From positions 9,125-19,728 of the forward strand of contig DJGG01000281.1 in assembly GCA_002432195.1 (NCBI GenBank): 10,604 nt of DNA, given 5' to 3'. The notes under the pieces are model-generated. The model did not search any database and was not told the DNA's origin. It saw nothing but the letters and a program-made list of their open reading frames with translations. The position numbers were made by a program, and so were the translations under genes. Positions 5,653-10,604 of the stretch are shown here, in pieces. The stretch's first letter is position 1. Every line of letters begins with the position of its first letter. The DNA is from Desulfobacteraceae bacterium UBA5852 (GTDB lineage: Bacteria > Desulfobacterota > Desulfobacteria > Desulfobacterales > UBA5852).

Positions 5653-7467
5653 TCAATCGAAGGACAACTCGTCCGGCCATTCCCGGGTGTGGCCGTCCGA
5701 GGGGTCCTTGCGGCAGGCGTCCACGACGCAGCGGGCCCCGCTGAAATGGAGATCCCGGGAAGGATCGGTGTTGTTGAAGAGCTTCCAGAGGGTGAGCGAG
5801 GCATCCGCCAGATCGATGCCGGCGTCATAGAGCAGGATCAGGTTGAAGGCCGCCAGCTCCGGCAGGGCCAGCAATTGGGCGGCATAGGCCTTGCCGGCGC
5901 GATCCCCGGGCTTGGCCACGGCCACCAGAAGCAAACGGTTGCGCCGGGGGGCACTCCCCCCGCCCCCGAAGGGGACACAGGCGCGCGCGTGCACGACCCC
6001 GTCCACCTTCCCCCGGAGCAGGGCCGCCAGGGACTCCCCTTCCGGCGCGGCTGCGGAGACCGTGGCGGGCGCCCGGCGGGGTGGTTCGCCGGCGATCCGC
6101 TCCGTCAGGTCGAGCCCCACCTTGCTGCCGAAATGGGCGGTGGGCGCGGAGTGGTCCAGGACATCCAGGACCCCCCGGGTGAAGGTCAGATCGCTCGTGG
6201 GGTCGAATGTTTCCAGCAGCCGCCCCATGACCTGGGCCGGGTCCTTGGGGTCCACCCCCCGGTCCACCACCACGATGGCCTTGCAGAAACTCATCTGCCC
6301 CTGGCCCCAGAGCCCCGACATGACCTTCTGGGCGTGGAGCGGGTACTGCTTGTCGATGGCCACCACCACGATGTTGTGGAACACGCCTTCCCAGGGCAGC
6401 CAGTAATCCTGGATCTCCGGAAAAGCCGCCTGGAGCAGGGGCAGGAAGAGCCGTTCGGTGGCCTTGGCCAGGTAACAGTCTTCCATGGGGGGGCGCCCCA
6501 CGAGGGTGGCGCAGTAGACCGGGCAGCGGCGGTGGGTGACGGCCGTCACATGGAAGACCGGGTAGTCGTCGGCCAGGGAGTAGTAGCCGGTGTGGTCCCC
6601 AAAGGGGCCCTCGCGGCGCAGCTCCCCCGGGTCCACATACCCCTCCAGCACGAATTCGGCCTCGGCCGGCACCTCCATGTCCACCGTGCGGCAGGGGACC
6701 ATTTCCACCGGGCGGTTGCGGATGAAGCCCGCCAGGATCATCTCGTCCACGTTGCGCGGCAGGGGCGCGGTGGCGGCGTAGATCGTGGCCGGGTCGGCCC
6801 CGATGGCCACCGCCACGGGCATGCGCCGGCCGGCGCGCCGGTATTCGTTGTAATAGCTGGAGCCGTCCTTGTGGATGTGCCAGTGCATCCCGGTGGTGCA
6901 GCGGTCGAAGACCTGCAGCCGGTACATGCCGCAATTGCGGCGGCCGCTGGCCAGACTGCGGGTGAACACCAGGGGCAGGGTGATGAAGGGGCCGGCATCC
7001 TTGGGCCAGCAGTGGAGCACCGGCAGCTGCCCCAGGTCCACGTCCTTCCCCGTGAGCACCACCTCCTGGCAGGGCGCCGGCCGCTTCCGGCAGCGCCGGG
7101 GGAAAAAGCGCGTCACGGACAGGGCCGTGGGGAGCAGGCCCAGCATGTCCCGCAATCCCTGGGGCGGCGCCATCTCGATGAGGGCCCGCACCCGGGCCCC
7201 CAGCTCGTCCAGGTCATCCACCCCCAGAGCCATCCCGATCCGCCGGGAGCTGCCGAAGAGGTTGGTGGCCGCCGGGAAGGGCGAATCAATCACCTGTTCG
7301 AAATACAACGCCCGGCCGCCGCCGGGACTCTTGGACTCGGCGTCGGTGAGGCGGCTGATCTCGAGGTGCCGGGACACCGGGCGGGAGACGACCTTGAGCT
7401 CGCCGGCCCGGCGCAGGGCCTCGATGAACTCCCCCAGGTGGCGAAACCAGCGCTGCGGTCCGCTCAT
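5653..7467 (-). CDS. ubiD: UbiD-family decarboxylase, menaquinone (futalosine pathway) type
   Basis: The protein has 604 residues, matching the longer UbiD subfamily associated with menaquinone synthesis (SCO4490/MqnL type) rather than the roughly 490-residue ubiquinone enzyme. Recognisable blocks are GMYRLQVFD and MHWHIHKDG in the first half, and the signature LEGYVDPGE...EGPFGDHTGYY with glutamates E275, E282 and E286, which carries the catalytic acid region. UbiD enzymes use prenylated FMN to decarboxylate aromatic or unsaturated acids non-oxidatively; here the likely substrate is a prenylated 1,4-dihydroxy-6-naphthoate. Its start overlaps the ubiX stop by ATGA (7464-7467), so the cofactor maker and user are translationally coupled. 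A GGGGG stretch 5 nt upstream may serve as ribosome site. It is the last gene of the operon. Family is secure; the menaquinone role rests on subfamily length and neighbours. Confidence 0.92.
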   Translation of the reverse strand: MSGPQRWFRHLGEFIEALRRAGELKVVSRPVSRHLEISRLTDAESKSPGGGRALYFEQVIDSPFPAATNLFGSSRRIGMALGVDDLDELGARVRALIEMAPPQGLRDMLGLLPTALSVTRFFPRRCRKRPAPCQEVVLTGKDVDLGQLPVLHCWPKDAGPFITLPLVFTRSLASGRRNCGMYRLQVFDRCTTGMHWHIHKDGSSYYNEYRRAGRRMPVAVAIGADPATIYAATAPLPRNVDEMILAGFIRNRPVEMVPCRTVDMEVPAEAEFVLEGYVDPGELRREGPFGDHTGYYSLADDYPVFHVTAVTHRRCPVYCATLVGRPPMEDCYLAKATERLFLPLLQAAFPEIQDYWLPWEGVFHNIVVVAIDKQYPLHAQKVMSGLWGQGQMSFCKAIVVVDRGVDPKDPAQVMGRLLETFDPTSDLTFTRGVLDVLDHSAPTAHFGSKVGLDLTERIAGEPPRRAPATVSAAAPEGESLAALLRGKVDGVVHARACVPFGGGGSAPRRNRLLLVAVAKPGDRAGKAYAAQLLALPELAAFNLILLYDAGIDLADASLTLWKLFNNTDPSRDLHFSGARCVVDACRKDPSDGHTREWPDELSFD

Positions 7468-8075
7468 TCAGACCCCCAGGGGGCCAGGAGCTCGTGGGGC
7501 AAGCCCAGTTGATCGAGTATCCGGGCCACCACGAAATCCACCAGGTCGGAAACGTTCCGGGGTCGGTGATAGAATCCCGGAGAGGGCGGCAGCACCACCG
7601 CGCCGGCCTCGCTGACGCGGAGCATGTTGCGGAGGTGGATGCGGCTCAAGGGGGTTTCCCGGGGCACCAGCACCAGGGGCCGCCGTTCCTTGAGGCAGAT
7701 GTCGGCCGCCCGGTTGAGGAGGTTGTCCGCCAGGCCGGCGGCCACGGCCGCCAGGGTCTTCATGGAGCAGGGCGCCACCACCATGCCGTCGTGGCGGAAG
7801 GAACCGCTCGCCGGGGGGGCGAAGAAGCTTTCCGGGGCGTGGTCCCGCAGCCGGGCCGCGGGGTGGCGGCCGCCGCCGTAATCCCGCTGGAGAATGGCCG
7901 CCACGTCGCCCTCCAGCCCCAGTTCATGGTCCAGGACCTTGCGCCCGTCGGGCGTGACAATGAGGTGCACCTCCAGCGGGCGCTCCAGCAGGGCCTGCAC
8001 CAGGCGCACGCCGTAGACCGCCCCGGAGGCGCCGGTGATGCCCACCACGAGTCTTTGGGGATTGCGGGTGGCCAC
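7464..8075 (-). CDS. ubiX: UbiX flavin prenyltransferase
   Basis: From GTG 8075 the protein has 203 residues, the normal UbiX length. It begins with the Rossmann-like VGITGASGAVYG motif (11-22; Ser17 in the FMN loop). Active-site residues known from Pseudomonas aeruginosa UbiX appear in place: Arg122, Lys129, Arg139, Glu140, Tyr169 and Arg185, with Glu51 and Ser17 offset by two. PCSMKT at 102-107 is the conserved core. The enzyme joins a dimethylallyl group to reduced FMN to make the cofactor required by UbiD. No ATG lies upstream in this frame after the preceding stop that would give a sensible N-terminus, so the GTG start is preferred, although its ribosome site is weak. It begins 38 bp after the UbiA-domain stop and overlaps ubiD by 4 bp. 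Confidence 0.93.
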   Translation of the reverse strand: MATRNPQRLVVGITGASGAVYGVRLVQALLERPLEVHLIVTPDGRKVLDHELGLEGDVAAILQRDYGGGRHPAARLRDHAPESFFAPPASGSFRHDGMVVAPCSMKTLAAVAAGLADNLLNRAADICLKERRPLVLVPRETPLSRIHLRNMLRVSEAGAVVLPPSPGFYHRPRNVSDLVDFVVARILDQLGLPHELLAPWGSE

Positions 8076-8113
8076 GTGGGAATCCGTGCTTTGGGGGTCC
8101 CTGGGAGCGCCGC

Positions 8114-9748
8114 CTAGCGCAGCAGCTCGTCGCCCAGGATCCCGAAGAAGAGCACCAGGGAGATGGCGCCGTTGACGTTGAAGAAAGCCAGCTGGATGCG
8201 GCTCAGGTCGTGGGGCCGCGTCAGGCGGTGCTCCAGCACCAGCAAGGCCCCGATCACCACCAGGGCCGCAAGGTACACCGGCCCCATGTCGAACACAAGG
8301 TGAACGGCGAAAAAAAAGCCGAACGCCGCCAGGTGCAGGGCGGCGGCCACGTGGAAGGCCGTCTCCGGCCCCCAGCGGGCCGGGATGGAAAGGAGCCCGG
8401 CGCGCCGGTCGAAATCGGTGTCCTGGCAGGCATAGAGAATGTCGAACCCGGCGATGGTGGTGAGCAGCGCCAGGCATAGGGTCAGCACCGGGGCTTCGAA
8501 GCGGCCCGTCACGGCGATCCAGGCCCCCAGGGGCGCCAGCGAGATGGCAAACCCCAGGTAGAGGTGGGACAGGCTGGTGAAACGCTTGGTGTAGGAGTAG
8601 AGCAGAAGGATCACGAGCACCGGCAGGGACAACACCAGGCAGAGGCGGCTCAGCATGCCGGCCGCCAGCACGAAAAGCGCGGCGCACAGCACCACGAAGA
8701 CCGCCGCGGTCCGGACGCTGATGCGCCCCCGGGGAATGTCCCGGTCGGCCGTGCGGGGGTTGAGCCGGTCGAAACGCGCGTCCACGATGCGGTTGAACCC
8801 CATGGCCGCGGAGCGTGCGCCCACCATGGCCGCCAGGATCCACAGCAACTGTCCCGGGTCCACCGGCGCATGGCGGTGGGCCAGCACCACTGCCGCCAGG
8901 GCGAAGGGCAGGGCGAACACCGTGTGGCTGAACTTGATCATGCGCCCGAAATCGCGGATCTGGCCCATCACCGCCCCGGAGGCCTCCCCCTCCCCGGCAC
9001 GGCCGCTTTCCAGCAGGCGCCAGGCGCAGACGGTTTTCTCCAGGTAGTTGAACACCTCGTAAAGCAGCACCCCCAGAAGGCTCATGCCGATGATGCCGCT
9101 GAACATGTCCAGGGCGTTGAACCGCCCCCAGGCATCCATGATGAAATACCCCAGCCCGGAGGAGGTGGCGAAGGACTCCACGAAGAACAGTACGGCGATT
9201 CCGGTGCCCGTGCCCACCCGCAGGGCGGTGAAGCCGTGGGGCAGGGCGGCCGGAATCAGCACGTGGCGGACCATCTGGAGGGGGCGGCCCCCCAGGGAAT
9301 TGAAGGAATCCACGTATTTCCGGTCCAGGTTGCGCACCCCGTCCCGGGTGGCCACCAGGATCTGGTAGCCGATGATCAGCGCGATCATCAGGATCTTGGG
9401 AAGATCCCCCAGGCCGAAAAGGACCAGGAACACGGGCAGGAGCACGATCTTGGGCACCGGGTAGGTGAGAAACACGAAGGGCGACAGGATCCGGTCCGCC
9501 CCACGGTAGTAGCCCAGCAGCACCCCGGCGGGAAACGCCGCCAGCCAGGCCAGGCCCATGGCCCCGGCCACCCGGCCGGCGCTGGCCAGGAAGTGGCGCC
9601 AGAAAGCCCCGGTTTTCACCGCGGCCCCAAGGGCCTGGAAGGCGGCCTCGGGAGGCGGCAGCATGCCCACATCCAGGGCCGCGGCGGCCGCTTTCCAGGC
9701 TGCCAGCAGCAGGCCCACCGCCGCCAGGTAGCGCCCGATCACCCCCAT
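8114..9748 (-). CDS. In-frame fusion: NitT/TauT-type ABC permease + UbiA/MqnP prenyltransferase
   Basis: One uninterrupted ORF of 544 residues joins two membrane proteins. Residues 1 to about 245 are an ABC permease of the SsuC/TauC/NitT type, with several hydrophobic segments and the cytoplasmic EAA-like loop around 147-170 (SLGGRP...LIPAALP). A short polar linker rich in Gly and Glu follows. Residues 261-544 form a full-length UbiA-type prenyltransferase, beginning IRDFGRMIKFSHTVFALPF, with Asp-rich motifs NRIVDARFD (319-327) and CQDTDFD (441-447), closest in character to the MqnP/futalosine subgroup. Start ATG 9748 has GGAGGG (9754-9759) 5 nt upstream inside the ATPase gene, better than the ATG at 9814. 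An internal ATG at 8968 could start UbiA alone. Both domains normally place their termini in the cytoplasm, so the fusion is topologically possible. It may instead be two genes joined by an indel in a nearby G-tract. Confidence 0.85.
   Translation of the reverse strand: MGVIGRYLAAVGLLLAAWKAAAAALDVGMLPPPEAAFQALGAAVKTGAFWRHFLASAGRVAGAMGLAWLAAFPAGVLLGYYRGADRILSPFVFLTYPVPKIVLLPVFLVLFGLGDLPKILMIALIIGYQILVATRDGVRNLDRKYVDSFNSLGGRPLQMVRHVLIPAALPHGFTALRVGTGTGIAVLFFVESFATSSGLGYFIMDAWGRFNALDMFSGIIGMSLLGVLLYEVFNYLEKTVCAWRLLESGRAGEGEASGAVMGQIRDFGRMIKFSHTVFALPFALAAVVLAHRHAPVDPGQLLWILAAMVGARSAAMGFNRIVDARFDRLNPRTADRDIPRGRISVRTAAVFVVLCAALFVLAAGMLSRLCLVLSLPVLVILLLYSYTKRFTSLSHLYLGFAISLAPLGAWIAVTGRFEAPVLTLCLALLTTIAGFDILYACQDTDFDRRAGLLSIPARWGPETAFHVAAALHLAAFGFFFAVHLVFDMGPVYLAALVVIGALLVLEHRLTRPHDLSRIQLAFFNVNGAISLVLFFGILGDELLR
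8966..8995 (-). other. Permease-UbiA joint: G-rich tract and internal GTGATG start
   Basis: On the minus strand the joint reads a GGGGAGGGGGAGG tract (8995 to 8983), then GTGATG (8971-8966), where the ATG is codon 261 and matches the usual UbiA N-terminus. In the frame one base later, a TGA at 8970-8968 overlaps this ATG as TGATG, the common coupling overlap between separate genes. Loss of one base in or near the tract would therefore turn the fusion into permease plus ubiA. The GGAGG is 14 nt from the ATG, long for a ribosome site. Confidence 0.6.
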
Positions 9749-9749
9749 T

Positions 9750-10481
9750 TCAACCCTCCATGGCCCGGCGCACCTGGCGCACGCGCTGGAAATAGCGATC
9801 GTGCAGGCGCGCATCGGCGGCGCCGAAATCGGGGTTGTCGATGACGGCCTTGACCCGTGTGGGGCGATCGGTGAGCACCAGCACGCAGCGGCCCAGGAAG
9901 ACGGCTTCCTCCACGCTGTGGGTGACCAGGATGTAGCTCACGCCGGTCCGCCGCCAGGTGGCCAGCAGGATGGCCTGGAGGTGTTCGCGGGTCAGGGCGT
10001 CCAGGGAGGAGAAGGGCTCGTCCATGAGGAGCAAGGCGGGCTTGGTGGCCAGGGCCCGGGCGATGGCCACGCGCTGCTTCTGGCCGCCGGAGAGCTGCAC
10101 CGGGTAGTGGTGGGCCATCCCGTCCAGACCCATTTCCCGCAGGAGGTTCACGGTGGCCCGTCGCCGTTCGGCCGCCGGGCACCCGTGGAGCTTCAGCCCC
10201 AGGGCGATGTTTTCGGCGGCGGTCTTCCAGGGGAAGAGACCGAAATCCTGCAGAATGATGGCCGGCCGGCCGGCGGCCCCTCCCGAAGGCCCTTCCATGG
10301 CCACCGTCCCCGAGGTGGGGGGCAGCAGGCCGGCCAGGATATAGAGCAGCGTGGACTTGCCGCACCCCGACGGTCCGATGACCGCCAGGGTCTGGCCCGC
10401 AGGGACCTCGAAGGAGATCCGGTCCAGCACCAGGCCCCCGGCCGGGGGGAAGCTCTTGGTCAGCTCGGAGACGGCGATCAT
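9750..10481 (-). CDS. NitT/TauT-type ABC transporter ATP-binding protein
   Basis: The protein has 243 residues and every ABC ATPase motif: Walker A GPSGCGKST (36-44), Q-loop Gln78 in LQDFGLFPW, signature LSGGQ (130-134), Walker B LLLMDEP (150-156) and H-loop His188 in VTHS. The Q-loop context and overall length fit the SsuB/TauD-neighbour/NitT group (nitrate, sulfonate, taurine or thiamine-precursor importers). It would sit on the cytoplasmic face and drive the permease domain encoded immediately after it. ATG 10481 has GGGAG 4 nt upstream and lies 10 nt after the stop of the substrate-binding protein gene; the stop is 1 nt from the permease start. The three importer genes thus form a standard unit. 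The transported compound is not evident from the ATPase. Confidence 0.95.
   Translation of the reverse strand: MIAVSELTKSFPPAGGLVLDRISFEVPAGQTLAVIGPSGCGKSTLLYILAGLLPPTSGTVAMEGPSGGAAGRPAIILQDFGLFPWKTAAENIALGLKLHGCPAAERRRATVNLLREMGLDGMAHHYPVQLSGGQKQRVAIARALATKPALLLMDEPFSSLDALTREHLQAILLATWRRTGVSYILVTHSVEEAVFLGRCVLVLTDRPTRVKAVIDNPDFGAADARLHDRYFQRVRQVRRAMEG
9754..9759 (-). promoter_or_regulatory. Ribosome binding site fixing the permease-UbiA start
   Basis: GGAGGG on the minus strand lies within the last codons of the ATPase gene, 5 nt before ATG 9748, which itself is 1 nt after the ATPase stop. This favours 9748 over the upstream ATG at 9814. Confidence 0.7.
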
Positions 10482-10491
10482 CGGGCTCCCG

Positions 10492-10604
10492 TCAGGGGTT
10501 CAGCACCACGTCGGCGTAATCCAGCCGCGCTCCGCCCATGCCGTTGGCCTCCAGCCAGTCCTGCACGGCGGCCACGTCGGCGGGGCTGGGGGGCGCCACC
10601 GGCG
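10492..10604 (-). CDS. ABC transporter substrate-binding protein (NMT1/NitT/TauT type), C-terminal end
   Basis: Only the last 36 residues are in the window, ending at TGA (10494-10492). They read PADVAAVQDWLEANG...LDYADVVLNP, which resembles the C-terminal helix and tail of NMT1/THI5-like or SsuA-type periplasmic binding proteins. Position immediately before the ATPase and permease agrees with a binding-protein-dependent importer. The signal peptide and ligand site lie outside the window, so the substrate cannot be judged. Confidence 0.75.
   Translation of the reverse strand, partial: PVAPPSPADVAAVQDWLEANGMGGARLDYADVVLNP

Noticed and set aside
7473..7483. CCCCC-A-GGGGG palindrome near the ubiX-ubiD junction
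   Set aside because: The one-base loop cannot form a good hairpin and the sequence lies within coding DNA, so it is best explained by GC-rich codon use.
5614..7512. 632-codon plus-strand frame opposite ubiD
   Set aside because: It is antisense shadow of ubiD, with low-complexity Gly/His/Gln-rich translation and no motif.
7464..8843. 459-codon minus-strand frame starting far upstream of UbiX
   Set aside because: Its first half overlaps the UbiA domain in another frame and is Arg/Pro/Gly-rich; the true UbiX starts at GTG 8075.
9749..9814. Upstream ATG (9814) for the permease-UbiA ORF
   Set aside because: It would overlap the ATPase gene by 65 bp and add a non-family N-terminus; ATG 9748 has a well-placed GGAGGG.
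8564..9844. 426-codon plus-strand frame opposite the permease-UbiA gene
   Set aside because: The translation is hydrophilic and Gln/His/Gly-rich with no family resemblance, and the minus strand encodes two well-marked membrane domains.

Overview
The window is GC-rich, gene-dense bacterial chromosome. It holds nine protein-coding genes, two of them cut by the window edges, and I see no rRNA, tRNA, CRISPR array or insertion sequence. The combination of a futalosine-type late menaquinone set (UbiA/MqnP-like, UbiX, 600-residue UbiD), a PG0541-type PII-like protein, a cytidylate-kinase-like protein and a CbbQ/NorD-type AAA+ plus VWA pair suggests an anaerobic or microaerobic proteobacterium, most likely of the former Deltaproteobacteria (Desulfobacterota-like). 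That placement is inference from gene content and composition, not from a marker gene.

Layout. (1) Positions 1-3852, plus strand: the C-terminal two thirds of a CbbQ/NirQ/NorQ/GvpN-family MoxR AAA+ ATPase, a 914-residue NorD/CbbO-like protein with a C-terminal von Willebrand A domain, and a 153-residue protein of unknown function. AAA+/VWA pairs of this kind remodel or activate metalloenzymes and Rubisco; no target enzyme lies in the window. (2) Positions 3919-4209, minus strand: a PG0541-family PII-like protein, convergent with block 1. (3) Positions 4426-5452, plus strand: a 74-residue acidic protein with 11 cysteines, then a cytidylate-kinase-like P-loop protein, both with strong Shine-Dalgarno sequences. 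The 216-bp divergent spacer before them carries several inverted repeats and a possible bidirectional promoter. (4) Positions 5653-10604, minus strand, one compact operon read right to left: NitT/TauT-type substrate-binding protein (C-terminal end only), its ABC ATPase, a single ORF joining the ABC permease in frame to a UbiA/MqnP prenyltransferase, UbiX, and UbiD.

The most interesting feature is the in-frame permease-UbiA ORF. UbiA attaches the prenyl tail, UbiX makes prenylated FMN, and UbiD uses prenylated FMN to decarboxylate the prenylated aromatic acid. The whole set is physically and translationally tied to an importer of the NitT/TauT/NMT1 type, which raises the possibility that the transporter handles an aromatic menaquinone precursor. 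A caution is that the joint lies just after a G-rich tract where a one-base change would restore two separate genes overlapping by TGATG.

No stretch longer than 300 bp lacks a gene. The spacers are described in the features: 3853-3918, 4210-4425, 4651-4735 and 5453-5652.
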